A DNA stretch of 64,000 bases from Mesorhizobium sp. WSM3626 (GCF_000513935.1 NZ_AZUY01000031.1:1-64000); one strand, 5' to 3'. Shown: positions 47,426 through 57,512, counted from the stretch's first letter. Made by a program: numbers and translations. Notes: generated from the letters alone by a model not told the origin.

Positions 47426-49495
47426 GTGACCTGGGCGCCGCTGAAAACCTATTTCGAGACGAGCCTGGCCGGGCTGACGCAACCGACGCGCTCCGACTGG
47501 ATTTTCGCCCTGCGCACCGTTTCAGCCGGCATGATCGCGCTTCTCGTCGCCTATGCGCTGAAGCTCGACCATCCGCAATGGGCGATGATGACGGTGTTCA
47601 TCGTCGCCCAGCCGGTTGCCGGCATGGTGCTGGCGAAAGGCTTTTACCGGCTGCTCGGCACGCTTGCCGGGGGTATCGCGGCAGTCGGCATCACCACGGC
47701 GTTCGGCACCGGTCCCTGGATTCTGGTGACGGTGCTTGCCGTCTGGATTGGCATTTGCACCTTCGTCTCGTCCCTGCTGCGCAATCCCGAGGCCTATGGC
47801 GCCGCCCTTGCCGGCTACACCGCCATGATCATCGGCCTGCCCGCTTTCGGACAACCGCATCTGGTCGTTGACCTCGCGGTCGCGCGTTGTGCCGAGATCG
47901 TGCTCGGCATCGTTTGCGCCGGCCTCACCAGCCGGCTGATCCTGCCAAAACTGGCCAGCGACGCCATTATCTCGCGGCTGAAACGCTGCATTCTCGACCT
48001 CGCCACTTACGCTGGCGGTGCGTTCTCCGGCGGAGACCGGGCAAGCCTCATCGGCCTGCACCGGAAGCTTGTCGCCGACACCCAGACGCTTGGCGAAATG
48101 CGCGCCTATGCCAGGCTCGAAGCGGTGAGCTTCGCGCCGCGCGCGCATCCGGTGCGACGCACCATCGGACAGCTGCTCTCGGCCCTTTCGGCGGCGCGCG
48201 CGCTCTATTCGCATGCCGCTCCGAAAAACGCAGCCCTCATCCCGGTGCGCTCGGAGTTGCAAGCCCTTGTCAGCGAACTGGCAGCCAAGCCGGGAGCGCT
48301 GGACGACACCTCGCCCTGGTTGGCACGACTCGACGCGATCTCGATCAGAGCACGGCAAATGCCCGATGCTTCGACCGAACAGGGTGAGGACAGGGTCGGC
48401 ACCATCACCCGCCTCACCATAGCGGCCGATTTTGCCGAGGCGCTGAAACAGGTGCTTCGTGGCCTCGACGCTTTGCGCGCGCCCGTCAGCCGCCGACGAG
48501 GTCCCGGCAGCCGGCAGCCGGCCTTGGTGGTGCATCGCGACTATCCCGGTGCCGCGCGCAACGCCATCCGCGCGGCCCTTGCCACGTTGCTGGTCGCGGC
48601 TTTCTGGCTGACGACGAAGTGGTCGGAAGCGGCCGGCACCGTCATCCTCGTTGCCGTCGTGTCGAGCCTGTTTGCCGCTCGCCCCGACCCCGTGCAGGTA
48701 TCCTGGGGTTTCTTCAAGGGAACGCTGCTCGCTTTGCCATTCGCCTTTCTCGTCGGTCAGATCGCACTTCCCGCTCTGCCCGGCTTCGGCTGGTTCATGC
48801 TGTTCGTCGTGCCCATCATGGTGCCGGCGGCACTCGCCATGGCCAATCCGCGCTATGTCGGGGTGGCGACGGCCTTCGCCATCAACTTCCTGGCCTTCCT
48901 CAGCCCGCACCAGGCAATGACCTATGATCCCGGCCCCTTCTTCGCCGGCTCGGCATCGATCCTGGTCGGCATCCTGCTGGCAATCGGCGTCTTCATCGTC
49001 GTGTTGCCGGCGGACCCATGGCTGGCCGCCGACCGCATCGTGCGAGCCATGCGCGAGGATCTGGCGCGGCTTTGCCTGCATGAGCGCCTGCCGAGGCGTT
49101 CGGCCTTCGAGAGCCTCGCTTATGACCGGGTCAATCAGTTGATGCCGCTGGTGCAGAATTCCGGCAGGAAGGGTGAGGCGGTGCTGGGCGGCGGCGTCGC
49201 CTCCGTCACGGTCGGCCTGGAAATCCTGCGGCTGCGCACTGCGAGCCAAAACCATGTCATCCCATCGGAAACGACGCTTTCAATCGCTAACTTCCTGAGG
49301 GGATTGGCGCGCGAGCTGCTTTTCCGTGCCTCCGGCGATCCGCAAACAGCGACCATTGCCGTCGCCCGGCAGTACGCGGCAGGCATCGCCCAGCGAGACG
49401 CCACCGGCGACACGCTGCAAATCGCGGCGTCCCTGCGCATTATCGCCGCGGCAATGGAGGATTTCCCGGATTTCTTCGCGAGGGATAAAACCTAG
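47426..49495 (+). CDS. FUSC-family membrane exporter (AaeB-like)
   Basis: A 689-aa inner-membrane protein with two membrane blocks (about residues 30-180 and 375-540), each of about six spans, separated and followed by soluble helical regions. SDWIFALRTVSAGMIALLVAYAL and MMTVFIVAQPVAGMVLAKG fit the fusaric-acid/p-hydroxybenzoate efflux (FUSC) family. It probably exports aromatic acids; in other bacteria it works with a HlyD-type partner, which is not seen here. The start is a GTG at 47426 with GGAG about 8 bases upstream. The stop overlaps the convergent DUF2336 gene by 4 bases. Confidence 0.88.
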   Translation: MTWAPLKTYFETSLAGLTQPTRSDWIFALRTVSAGMIALLVAYALKLDHPQWAMMTVFIVAQPVAGMVLAKGFYRLLGTLAGGIAAVGITTAFGTGPWILVTVLAVWIGICTFVSSLLRNPEAYGAALAGYTAMIIGLPAFGQPHLVVDLAVARCAEIVLGIVCAGLTSRLILPKLASDAIISRLKRCILDLATYAGGAFSGGDRASLIGLHRKLVADTQTLGEMRAYARLEAVSFAPRAHPVRRTIGQLLSALSAARALYSHAAPKNAALIPVRSELQALVSELAAKPGALDDTSPWLARLDAISIRARQMPDASTEQGEDRVGTITRLTIAADFAEALKQVLRGLDALRAPVSRRRGPGSRQPALVVHRDYPGAARNAIRAALATLLVAAFWLTTKWSEAAGTVILVAVVSSLFAARPDPVQVSWGFFKGTLLALPFAFLVGQIALPALPGFGWFMLFVVPIMVPAALAMANPRYVGVATAFAINFLAFLSPHQAMTYDPGPFFAGSASILVGILLAIGVFIVVLPADPWLAADRIVRAMREDLARLCLHERLPRRSAFESLAYDRVNQLMPLVQNSGRKGEAVLGGGVASVTVGLEILRLRTASQNHVIPSETTLSIANFLRGLARELLFRASGDPQTATIAVARQYAAGIAQRDATGDTLQIAASLRIIAAAMEDFPDFFARDKT

Positions 49496-50613
49496 GCTGC
49501 GGCGATCGCCAGCGCATGGCCGCGTGCGTTCTCGCGCAGAGCATCAAGGTGGATCGACTTGACCAGGGCGGCGAGATCGCCTTCGGCGGATTGCCCGCCC
49601 AATTCCTTGAGCATCAGCCAGCTGACTTCCTGAACACCGGCGACGCGCTTGCCGTTGGCAACCTCGCGCCAGATCTTCAGCGCACGCAGGATGACCGCAT
49701 GCGTGGCGGCAGCCAGACCTGCGCTGCGAAACAGCGCCTGCAGGGCCACATCGTGCCCGCCGGCCAGCAGCGCCCTCACCCGTGCTTCGGACTGCTGGCT
49801 GAGCGCGACCAGCGCTGAGCCGAAGAAATCGACCTTGCCGTGCGCGATGGTGCGGATCAGGAAGCTCGCGGTGAGATCGCCGCGCAGCCTGAGATGCTCG
49901 ATCAGCGCCGCGTGCTCTTCCTGGCGCGTGCCTTCGATCAGCGTCACCGAGGCCTTGACGCAGGCGTCCCGCATGACGCGGTCGGCTCGCGCGGCCCCCA
50001 TCAATGCCATGACCAGCGGCGATGTCTTCAATGTCTCGCCGAGCTTGACGAGCAGCATATGCCGGCAGTCGGCAGGCAGGCGCGCGTCGGATATCAGCGC
50101 CTCGCGCACCAGAGGCAGGTGGCCATGGCGTTCAGCCATGCGGCGGAAGCTGAGGGAGGCAATGTCGGCGCCGGTGTTGGCCAAAAGCACGGCGCAGGCT
50201 TCCGCCTCGCCAATCTCGGCGATGGCCGCCGACAGCGCCATCGAGACTACAGGTCGGTCGGCGATCAGTTTCTGCGTTGCCCTCTGGCTCCCCGCCACAC
50301 GGTTGATCAGATCGGCGTCGGTGAGCAGCGGCGAGCGCGCCAGCACGACCCCGGCGACTTCCGGCTGGTCGGAGGCTAGCACGCTGATGATCTGCAGCGG
50401 CGCGTGGTGACTCATCGAGAGCGCCTCGGCCATCGCCAGCCGCACCTTTGACGAGGCGTCGTCGAGTAGCAGCGTCAGCGCCGCCTCGGCGGCGCAGCGG
50501 TCCTCGAACGGCAATTCGGAATTGACATAGGCCCGGGCCAGCGCACTGGCGGCGGCGGCGCGCTCCGACACCCTGGCCGTGCAAATCCATCTCAAAAAAT
50601 GCGAAACAACCAT
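49492..50613 (-). CDS. DUF2336 family protein
   Basis: A 373-aa all-helical, HEAT-like soluble protein with a typical DUF2336 core: DRCAAEAALTLLLDDASSKVRLAMAEALS, HHAPLQIISVLASDQPEVAGVVLARSPLL and IADRPVVSMALSAAIAEIG split over successive helices. The role of the family is unknown in most species; Caulobacter members affect development. No catalytic motif is present. It is transcribed toward the FUSC gene. Confidence 0.85.
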   Translation of the reverse strand: MVVSHFLRWICTARVSERAAAASALARAYVNSELPFEDRCAAEAALTLLLDDASSKVRLAMAEALSMSHHAPLQIISVLASDQPEVAGVVLARSPLLTDADLINRVAGSQRATQKLIADRPVVSMALSAAIAEIGEAEACAVLLANTGADIASLSFRRMAERHGHLPLVREALISDARLPADCRHMLLVKLGETLKTSPLVMALMGAARADRVMRDACVKASVTLIEGTRQEEHAALIEHLRLRGDLTASFLIRTIAHGKVDFFGSALVALSQQSEARVRALLAGGHDVALQALFRSAGLAAATHAVILRALKIWREVANGKRVAGVQEVSWLMLKELGGQSAEGDLAALVKSIHLDALRENARGHALAIAAA

Positions 50614-50762
50614 GCCGCCTGCTTACGCCCCTTGCCAGAACGTTCCTGGCCCCGTGGTGACGGTAGGCAGAAATGGTTTACGAACGGTTCACCATGTTCA
50701 TTAACTGGCTTGCGAGCCTGGAAAGCAGCGCCTATCAACCCTTTGCAGCAGAGGAGCAGGAC

Positions 50763-51215
50763 ATGGCCGGGCTTTATCTCCAGGAGTTCGTCGTCGGCCA
50801 CGTCTTCCAGCACACGCTGCGCAAGACCGTCACCGAAAGCGACAACATGCTGTTTTCGGTGATGACGCTGAACCCGCAACCGCTGCATATCGACTTCGAC
50901 TTCGCCGCCAAGAGCGAATGGGGCAGGCCGCTGGTCAACTCGCTGTTCACGCTCGGCTTGATGATCGGCATCTCGGTCAACGACATCACCGTCGGCACCA
51001 CTGTCGCCAATCTCGGCATGAAGGAAACCGTGTTTCCGCACCCGGTATTTCATGGCGACACCATCCGCGTCGAAACAACGGTGATTTCGGTGCGCGAATC
51101 CAGGTCGAAACCCGATCGCGGCATCGTCGAATTCGAGCATCGCGCCTATAATCAGCATGGCGACCTCGTCGCCAAATGCACGAGACAGGCGATGATGCTG
51201 AAGAAGGCGGCCTGA
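50763..51215 (+). CDS. MaoC-family hydratase
   Basis: A 150-aa single hot-dog protein, likely an enoyl-CoA (itaconyl-/mesaconyl-type) hydratase. LYLQEFVVGHVFQHTLRKTVTESDNMLFSVMT holds the catalytic region, with N-P-Q-P-L-H-I-D-F-D carrying the Asp/His pair near residues 40-47. The ATG at 50763 is chosen over earlier ones because GAGGAG lies 6 bases upstream. It overlaps the CitE-type gene by one base (TGATG), implying coupling into one pathway, as in citramalate/itaconate breakdown. Confidence 0.87.
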   Translation: MAGLYLQEFVVGHVFQHTLRKTVTESDNMLFSVMTLNPQPLHIDFDFAAKSEWGRPLVNSLFTLGLMIGISVNDITVGTTVANLGMKETVFPHPVFHGDTIRVETTVISVRESRSKPDRGIVEFEHRAYNQHGDLVAKCTRQAMMLKKAA

Positions 51216-52096
51216 TGCGTTCGCTGCTGTTCGTTCCCGGCGATTCCGAACGGAAGCTCGAAAGGGGTTTTGGCGCCGGCGCTGACGTGGTCATCGTCGA
51301 TCTCGAGGATTCCGTCGCGCCGCAGAACAAGGCGCCGGCGCGCGAGATCGCGGCGCGCTTCATCCTTGAACGCAGGGGGCAAACCAACTCGGCGATCTAT
51401 GTCAGGGTCAACGATCTATCGACCGGACTGACGGATGACGATCTGGCGGCGCTCGTCGCAGCGAGGCCCGACGGCATCATGCTGCCCAAGTCGAACAGCG
51501 GCCAGGATGTGCAGCAGCTCGCGGCCAAGCTCAGGGTCCGGGAGGCCGAGAACGATCTGTCCGACGGTTCGATAAAAATCCTGCCGATCATCACCGAAAC
51601 GCCGGCGGGTGTGCTGGCGGCGGCGACCTATGCGGGGACAAGCGCGCGGCTTGCTGGTCTCACCTGGGGCGCGGAAGACCTGTCGGCCGCGATCGGCGCG
51701 CGTGCGGCCCGCGACGATCACGGCCGCTACACCGATCTCTTCCGTCACGCCCGCCTGACGACCATCCTCGCGGCGGGGGCTGCGGAGGTCGCCGCGATCG
51801 ACACCGTGTTTCCGAATTTTCGCGATATGGCGGCCTTCGCCGCGGAATGCGCCGAGGCCGAGCGTGACGGCTTCACCGGCAAGATGGCGATCCATCCCGA
51901 TCAGGTGCCCGTTATCAACGCCGCATTCACGCCCTCGGCCGAGGCGGTGAGACAGTCGGCGGCCATCGTCGCGGCGTTCGAGGCAGCCGGAAATCCTGGC
52001 GTCGTCGGCATCGACGGCAAGATGTTCGACCGCCCGCATCTACGCCTGGCCGAACGGCTTCTGGCACGCGCGAGGGCGGCCGGGACATCCGTCTGA
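51215..52096 (+). CDS. CitE-like CoA lyase (HpcH/HpaI aldolase superfamily)
   Basis: A 293-aa TIM-barrel lyase cleaving a beta-hydroxyacyl-CoA such as malyl-, beta-methylmalyl- or citramalyl-CoA. Motifs are RSLLFVPGDSERKLERGFG, VVIVDLEDSVAPQNKAPAR (metal Asp/Glu), ITETPAGVLAA and GKMAIHPDQVPVINAAF. Its start shares a base with the MaoC stop. The pairing with a hydratase suggests cleavage of the hydrated acid, but which C4-C5 acid is used is not shown by sequence. Confidence 0.88.
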   Translation: MRSLLFVPGDSERKLERGFGAGADVVIVDLEDSVAPQNKAPAREIAARFILERRGQTNSAIYVRVNDLSTGLTDDDLAALVAARPDGIMLPKSNSGQDVQQLAAKLRVREAENDLSDGSIKILPIITETPAGVLAAATYAGTSARLAGLTWGAEDLSAAIGARAARDDHGRYTDLFRHARLTTILAAGAAEVAAIDTVFPNFRDMAAFAAECAEAERDGFTGKMAIHPDQVPVINAAFTPSAEAVRQSAAIVAAFEAAGNPGVVGIDGKMFDRPHLRLAERLLARARAAGTSV

Positions 52097-52099
52097 CAG

Positions 52100-52708
52100 C
52101 TATTTTTTTTCCCAGCGCGGCCGGCGCATCGAAAAGACCTCGTTGACGCTGGCATAGTCCATGTAGCCGAGACGAGCGACATTGCCGGCCTTGGTGATGT
52201 CGAACAGGCCGTCTTTCAGGAAAGCATCGTCGATATGCACGCCGATCACCTCACCGGCGACGACGACGGCGCTCGTCGGCGATCCGTCCAGCGCCTTTGG
52301 GCGAAACACTTCCGTCACCCGGCATTCGAGCGCCGCGGGTGCCGCCGCCACGCGCGGCGGCCTGACGAGACGCGAGGGCGCCATGGCGAGATCGGCATAG
52401 ACGAATTCGTTGACGCCACGCGGCGCGTCGACGGACGTGTAATTCATCTTCTCAGCAAGGTCGCGGCCGACCAGATTGGCAACGAACTCGCTGCTTTCCA
52501 CGGCGAAAGAGGCACTGTCCTTCTCGCCCTCGGAGGAGAACCAGACGATAAAGGGCCGCGTCGAGACCGCGTTGAAGAAAGAGTAGGGTGCGAGGTTGAT
52601 CTCGCCTGCCCCGTTCAGCGTCGATATCCAGCCGATCGGGCGCGGCGCCACGATGGCCTTCGAAGGATCATGCGGCAGTCCGTGCCCTTTGGATGGCTCG
52701 TAGAACAT
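52100..52708 (-). CDS. Flavin-reductase-family (FMN-binding split barrel) protein
   Basis: A 202-aa FMN/FAD-binding protein. The flavin-reductase core shows VAPRPIGWISTLNGAGEINLAPYSFFNAVSTRP and RGVNEFVYADLAMAPS, followed by AALECRVTEVFRPK. It probably reduces flavin with NAD(P)H or works on another small substrate. It starts directly after the nitroreductase gene's stop (TGA-ATG, no gap), so both enzymes are probably made together. Confidence 0.87.
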   Translation of the reverse strand: MFYEPSKGHGLPHDPSKAIVAPRPIGWISTLNGAGEINLAPYSFFNAVSTRPFIVWFSSEGEKDSASFAVESSEFVANLVGRDLAEKMNYTSVDAPRGVNEFVYADLAMAPSRLVRPPRVAAAPAALECRVTEVFRPKALDGSPTSAVVVAGEVIGVHIDDAFLKDGLFDITKAGNVARLGYMDYASVNEVFSMRRPRWEKK

Positions 52709-53293
52709 TCAGCCCGCCCAAGGCCCTGAATAGTCAGCATAGAGCTTTGCCGAATCGGGCCGTGGCCGCTCCGGCGCCGGACCGGCAAAGGAACCCATAT
52801 GGATAAAACCGACAACGCGCTCCTGCGGCGCCAGTCCAAGAATCGCCCTGCCCTCCGGCACGTCGGAATACCAGTTGCTGATCATGTTCGTGCCATAGCC
52901 CAGCGCATTGGCCGCGATCATCAGGTTCATCGCTGCCATGCCTCCGGACAGGAACATCTCCCATTGGGGGATTTTTGGGTTCTCCCTGGGAATTGACACG
53001 ACACCGATCACCAGCGGTGCGCGCGAGAACCGCGCCAGTTCCTGGTTGCGACGGCCCTCGGGCAGCGGACCTTCGCGCTGCTCGGCCAAGGCCGCCAGCT
53101 TTTTGCCGATCTCGATGCGGGCTTCGCCGCGATAGAGGATGAAGCGCCAAGGTTCGAGCCGCCCATGGTCGGGCACGCGCGAGGCGGCGGCAATCATTGT
53201 CGCGATATCGGCGTCGCTGGGCGCCGGCTCCTTGAGGTCGGGGATAGGCGCTGAATTTCGGGTCAGCAGGAAGTCGATGATCGGCGACGCCAT
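52709..53293 (-). CDS. Nitroreductase-family protein (YdjA-like)
   Basis: A 194-aa FMN enzyme. It has SRVPDHGRLEPWRFILYRGEAR, the compact YdjA-type N-terminal flavin motif, MNLMIAANALGYGTNMISNW, and VGFIHMGSFAGPAPERPRP near the end. Substrate range in this family is broad, including nitroaromatics and quinones. The ATG at 53293 has AGGAG about 10 bases upstream; the frame to 53392 is not needed. It is cotranscribed with the flavin-reductase gene. Confidence 0.87.
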   Translation of the reverse strand: MASPIIDFLLTRNSAPIPDLKEPAPSDADIATMIAAASRVPDHGRLEPWRFILYRGEARIEIGKKLAALAEQREGPLPEGRRNQELARFSRAPLVIGVVSIPRENPKIPQWEMFLSGGMAAMNLMIAANALGYGTNMISNWYSDVPEGRAILGLAPQERVVGFIHMGSFAGPAPERPRPDSAKLYADYSGPWAG

Positions 53294-53446
53294 GGGCGCA
53301 AGTCTCCTGGCACTCTGTTTTGAGCTGAAGCGCACCATCGGGAATTCGGGCGGCTCGGGCAAAGGCGCGCTAGCGCCGGGCTGAAGAGTCACGCACCGGA
53401 CTCTTAAGCCTTGAAATTGCCACCGCCATGGGCTTCAACGCAAGGT

Positions 53447-54409
53447 ATGTTTGAGGGGCGACTGCGTCTTTTCCTGATCCGGCTCTGCGCCGCGCTGTTC
53501 CTGCTGCCGGTCTCCATGGCTGTCGCGCAGGAAAAGGACGGTGTCAGCGACCTGAAACTTCCCGGAATTTCGAGCTATGCGACGCCGAAGAACGAGACTC
53601 CACTGGCGCTTGGCGGCGGTGGCGCCATCACCCTGTCGGCCCAGTTGACCAACAAAGGCACCGACATCACCCGCGGCCTCGTCTGGCGTGTCTTCAAGCC
53701 TGAAGCCGTCAACGGCAAATTGCCGATGGTCGCCTCCGCGCATGGCGGCAGCGCCGTCTTCCAGCTCGAACCCGGCAGTTATCTGGTTCACGCCTCCTAC
53801 GGTCGCGCCGGCGCGACCAAGCGCATCACCGTCGGCAAGGAAGCCAAGCGAGAAAGCCTGGTGCTTGATGCCGGCGGCCTGAAGCTCGACGCGGTTCTGT
53901 CCGGCGGCGTGCGCATTCCGCCGAAAAAACTGCGCTTCTCGATCTATGAGGGCACCGCCGACGCCAATGGCGATCGCGCGCTAGTCATTCCCGATGTCGA
54001 ACCCAACAGCGTCGTGCGGCTCAATGCGGGCATCTACCACGTCGTCTCGACCTATGGCGCGGTCAACGCCGTCATCCGATCCGACATCCGTGTCGAGGCC
54101 GGCAAGCTGACCGAAGCCACCGTCGAGCATCACGCCGCCGAAATCACCATGAAGCTGGTGCGCGAGGCGGGTGGCGAAGCGATCGCTGACACCTCCTGGT
54201 CGCTGCTCAACGAATCCGGTGATCCGATCAAGGAAACCGTCGGCGCCTTCGCCTCGATGGTGCTGGCCGAAGGCGACTACACCATCATCGCCAAGAATCG
54301 CGACCGGATCTACCAGAAGGATTTCACGGTCGTTGGCGGGCAGAACCAGGAGATCGAGGTTCTCGCTACCGAAGCAGCGGCCATGGATCCGGAAGAAGGC
54401 GCGGACTAA
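53447..54409 (+). CDS. Exported hypothetical protein with repeated beta domains
   Basis: A 320-aa secreted protein with a signal peptide (LFLIRLCAALFLLPVSMAVA, cut before QEKDG). The mature part consists of three or more similar beta-sandwich stretches: VFQLEPGSYLVHASYGRAGAT, then VVRLNAGIYHVVSTYGAVNA, then MVLAEGDYTIIAKNRDRIY. The common G-x-Y-x-V/I signature recalls PEGA/carboxypeptidase-like domains. Function is unknown. The TTG at 53411 could add 12 residues. A dispersed repeat follows the stop by one base. Confidence 0.7.
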   Translation: MFEGRLRLFLIRLCAALFLLPVSMAVAQEKDGVSDLKLPGISSYATPKNETPLALGGGGAITLSAQLTNKGTDITRGLVWRVFKPEAVNGKLPMVASAHGGSAVFQLEPGSYLVHASYGRAGATKRITVGKEAKRESLVLDAGGLKLDAVLSGGVRIPPKKLRFSIYEGTADANGDRALVIPDVEPNSVVRLNAGIYHVVSTYGAVNAVIRSDIRVEAGKLTEATVEHHAAEITMKLVREAGGEAIADTSWSLLNESGDPIKETVGAFASMVLAEGDYTIIAKNRDRIYQKDFTVVGGQNQEIEVLATEAAAMDPEEGAD

Positions 54410-54410
54410 A

Positions 54411-54479
54411 GCAATTCCAGCAAAAGTGCGAAGCGGTTTTGCGTCCGGAATTGCGTAAAAGCAAAGAGATAGAGCATTG
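54411..54479 (+). repeat. Dispersed intergenic repeat, copy 2
   Basis: It starts GCAATTCCAGCAAAAGTG and continues AAGCGGTTTTGCGTCCGG, ending in GGAATTGC at 54447-54454, so GCAATTCC/GGAATTGC close a 44-bp hairpin. The tail GTAAAAGCAAAGAGATAGAGC is also repeat-like. It matches the copy at 11803-11843. Elements of this form are plentiful in Mesorhizobium intergenic DNA (from memory). Confidence 0.75.
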
Positions 54480-54511
54480 GAGGCGATCTCGTTTTCGCCG
54501 GAGATGCTCCT

Positions 54512-55450
54512 TCAGGCAGCCAGCTTGGTCCGCGCCGGAAGGAACGGGATGCGACGGCGCGGCAGGGCCGGAGCCAAGTCGAACACACCGCGATAAAGCC
54601 GGTCGAGCAACGCCTTGCGATCGCGCAACGGCTCCAGTTCGCTCCAGCTGAGTACATTGCCGACGCGCACCTCGATCGCCTTGCCGGACAGCCGTGCGAA
54701 TTCACGGATGAGCAGCGAGGTACGCAAGGTCAGCGAGGCCTTGCCGACGAATTTAGCCACACGCCCGTCGCGCTCGGCCATGTTCATCGGACCGCTGACC
54801 AAATGGAAAAGCCTGCCGTTCTGGCCGGAGAAATGCATGGGAATGACCGACGCCTTGGCTTCCTGGACGAGACGGGCCGGAAACATCTTCCATGGCAGAT
54901 CGCGCGCGCGGCCAAAACCCTTGGGCGCGGTGGCGACGCCGCCAGCCGGAAACACAACGATGGTGACGCCCTCCTTCAGCAGCCGCACCGCTTCATGGCG
55001 CACCGCCATGTTGTTCTTCACCGCGTCCTTGGTCTCGGAAAAGTCGATCGGCAGCGAATAAGGCTCCATCTCGCGAATCCTGAGCAGATCCTTGTGGATC
55101 ATCACTCGAAAGGGTCGCCCGAGTTGCTCTGCCAGTGACAGCACCGCGATGCCGTCGCCGATGCCGAAGGGATGGTTGGCAACGATCACCAGCGGCGTGT
55201 CGGGCAATTGCGCTGGCGGCCATTGGTCGGGGCTTCGCACGCCCACATCGATGAGGTCCAGCATGCGGCTGAACACACGCTCACCGGTCGGCACAACCTG
55301 ATGGCGCCAGAATTCATAGAGCGCGGCGAACCGGTCGCGGCCCGAAAGGCCTTCCACCGAATGAATGAACCAGCGCGCCAGAGCCGGCTGGTGCGGATTG
55401 GCGTAAGAAAGCTCGGGGAACGGTCGTTCGCGCGATTTCAGCTTGAGCAT
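54512..55450 (-). CDS. Phospholipid/glycerol acyltransferase family protein
   Basis: A 312-aa membrane-associated acyltransferase (PlsC/hemolysin-like). The catalytic block is IVANHPFGIGDGIAVLSLAE, followed by IHKDLLRIREMEP and the substrate-binding VFPAGGVATAPKGFGRA. It has a C-terminal Arg/Lys-rich tail (LPRRRIPFLPARTKLAA). It could acylate lysophospholipids or ornithine lipids; the OlsA-type role is a guess. It is monocistronic, 85 bp downstream of thrS. Confidence 0.83.
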   Translation of the reverse strand: MLKLKSRERPFPELSYANPHQPALARWFIHSVEGLSGRDRFAALYEFWRHQVVPTGERVFSRMLDLIDVGVRSPDQWPPAQLPDTPLVIVANHPFGIGDGIAVLSLAEQLGRPFRVMIHKDLLRIREMEPYSLPIDFSETKDAVKNNMAVRHEAVRLLKEGVTIVVFPAGGVATAPKGFGRARDLPWKMFPARLVQEAKASVIPMHFSGQNGRLFHLVSGPMNMAERDGRVAKFVGKASLTLRTSLLIREFARLSGKAIEVRVGNVLSWSELEPLRDRKALLDRLYRGVFDLAPALPRRRIPFLPARTKLAA

Positions 55451-55535
55451 AAGGACTCGTTACAATGTTGCCGTGACAGGGATATGAAAACGGCGGTGGA
55501 TCGCTCCACCGCCATTCGATCGAGAACACTTCGAA

Positions 55536-57512
55536 TCAAGCAGCGCGCTTGCGTCGGCGGTCGGGTGTGATCGCTTCTTCGGTCAGCCGTTCGATTGCTT
55601 CGGCAAGGCCAAGCGATTCCTGGTCTCGCGAACCGAGCCGGCGGATATTGACCGTCTGCTCCTCCGCCTCGCGTTTGCCGCAGACGAGGATGACCGGCAC
55701 CTTGGCCAGGCTGTGCTCACGGACCTTGTAGTTGATCTTCTCGTTGCGCAGATCGGCTTCCGCCAACAGCCCTGCGGCCTTCAGCTTCGCGACGACCTCG
55801 GTCGCGTAACTGTCGGCGTCCGAAGTGATCGTCGCCACCACCACCTGCAGCGGCGCGAACCACAGCGGGAAATGGCCGGAATAGTTCTCGATCAGGATGC
55901 CGAGGAAACGCTCCATCGAACCGCAGATCGCGCGGTGCACCATGACAGGCTGCTTCTTCTCCGAATCCGAGCCGATGTAGAATGCGCCAAAACGTTCCGG
56001 CAGGTTGAAGTCGACCTGCGTCGTGCCGCATTGCCATTCGCGGCCGATCGCATCCTTCAGCACATACTCGAACTTCGGCCCGTAGAAGGCGCCCTCGCCC
56101 GGGTTGATCGAGGTCTTGATGCGGTTGCCGGAGCGCGTCTTGATGGTCTCCAGCACGCTGCCCATGATCGCCTCGGCATGATCCCAGGCCTCGTCGGTGC
56201 CGACACGCTTTTCCGGCCGCGTCGACAATTTGACGCTGATTTCGTCGAAACCGAAATCGGCATAAGTCGACAGGATCAGGTCGTTGATGCGCAAGCACTC
56301 GGAAGCCAGCTGTTCCTCGGTGCAGAAGATATGCGCATCGTCCTGCGTGAAGCCGCGCACGCGCATCAGCCCGTGCAGCGCGCCCGACGGTTCATAGCGA
56401 TGCACATTGCCGAATTCCGCAAGCTTTACGGGCAGGTCGCGATAGGATTTCAGCCCATGCTTGAAAATCTGCACGTGACCGGGGCAGTTCATCGGTTTCA
56501 GCGCGAAGACGCGGTCATCGTCGGTTTCATCGCCTGCGACCGTCACCTTGAACATGGCGTCCCGGTACCAGCCCCAGTGGCCCGATGTCTCCCACAGGCT
56601 CTTGTCGAGCACCTGGGGTGCATTGACCTCCTGATAGCCCTGTTCGTCGAGCCGGCGGCGCATGTAGTTGACCAGGTTCTGGAACATCTTCCAGCCCTTG
56701 GCGTGCCAGAAGACGACGCCCGGCCCCTCTTCCTGGAAATGGAACAGGTCCATTTCGCGGCCAAGCTTGCGGTGGTCGCGCTTCTCGGCCTCCTCCAGCA
56801 TCATCTGGTAGGCTTCGAGCTGCGCCTGGTCGGCCCAGGCCGTGCCATAGATGCGCGTCAGCATCGGATTGTTCGAGTCGCCGCGCCAATAGGCGCCGGC
56901 CACCTTCATCAGCTTGAAGGCGTTGCCGATCTGCCCGGTCGAGGCCATATGCGGACCCCGGCAAAGATCGAACCAGTCGCCCTGCGCATAGATCTTGAGA
57001 TCCTGATCCTCGGGAATAGCGTCGATCAGTTCGAGCTTGTAGCGTTCGCCCTTGTCGGCGAAGACCTTTTTTGCCCTGTCGCGCGACCAGACCTCTTTGG
57101 TGAACGGCTTATTGCGCGCGATGATCTCGCGCATCTTCTTCTCGATCACCGGGAAATCGTCCGGGGTGAACGGCTCGTTGCGGGCAAAGTCGTAATAGAA
57201 TCCGTTCTCGATCACCGGCCCGATGGTTACCTGCGTTCCCGGCCATATCTCCTGAACGGCTTCCGCCAGCACGTGCGCGGTGTCGTGACGGATGAGTTCC
57301 AGCGCACGCGGGTCTTCGCGGGTGATGATCTCGACCTTGCCGGATTTGCCCAGGGGATCACTGAGGTCGCGCACGGTGCCGTCGATGGCATAGGCCACGG
57401 CCTTCTTGGCCAGCGACTTCGAGATCGACTCGGCAAGCCCGGCACCGGTCATCGCTGCGTCGTAGTCGCGCACGGAGCCGTCGGGAAATGTCAGGGAAAC
57501 GGAATTCAGCAT
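55536..57512 (-). CDS. thrS: Threonyl-tRNA synthetase
   Basis: A 658-aa class II synthetase that charges tRNA-Thr. The TGS domain begins [20 protein letters not shown], the second editing domain has [18 protein letters not shown] and [13 protein letters not shown], and the catalytic core shows [19 protein letters not shown] (zinc Cys) and [15 protein letters not shown]. The anticodon-binding domain ends [18 protein letters not shown]. The ATG at 57512 has GGAG 5 bases upstream. No leader terminator or T-box is seen. Confidence 0.96.
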   Translation of the reverse strand: MLNSVSLTFPDGSVRDYDAAMTGAGLAESISKSLAKKAVAYAIDGTVRDLSDPLGKSGKVEIITREDPRALELIRHDTAHVLAEAVQEIWPGTQVTIGPVIENGFYYDFARNEPFTPDDFPVIEKKMREIIARNKPFTKEVWSRDRAKKVFADKGERYKLELIDAIPEDQDLKIYAQGDWFDLCRGPHMASTGQIGNAFKLMKVAGAYWRGDSNNPMLTRIYGTAWADQAQLEAYQMMLEEAEKRDHRKLGREMDLFHFQEEGPGVVFWHAKGWKMFQNLVNYMRRRLDEQGYQEVNAPQVLDKSLWETSGHWGWYRDAMFKVTVAGDETDDDRVFALKPMNCPGHVQIFKHGLKSYRDLPVKLAEFGNVHRYEPSGALHGLMRVRGFTQDDAHIFCTEEQLASECLRINDLILSTYADFGFDEISVKLSTRPEKRVGTDEAWDHAEAIMGSVLETIKTRSGNRIKTSINPGEGAFYGPKFEYVLKDAIGREWQCGTTQVDFNLPERFGAFYIGSDSEKKQPVMVHRAICGSMERFLGILIENYSGHFPLWFAPLQVVVATITSDADSYATEVVAKLKAAGLLAEADLRNEKINYKVREHSLAKVPVILVCGKREAEEQTVNIRRLGSRDQESLGLAEAIERLTEEAITPDRRRKRAA

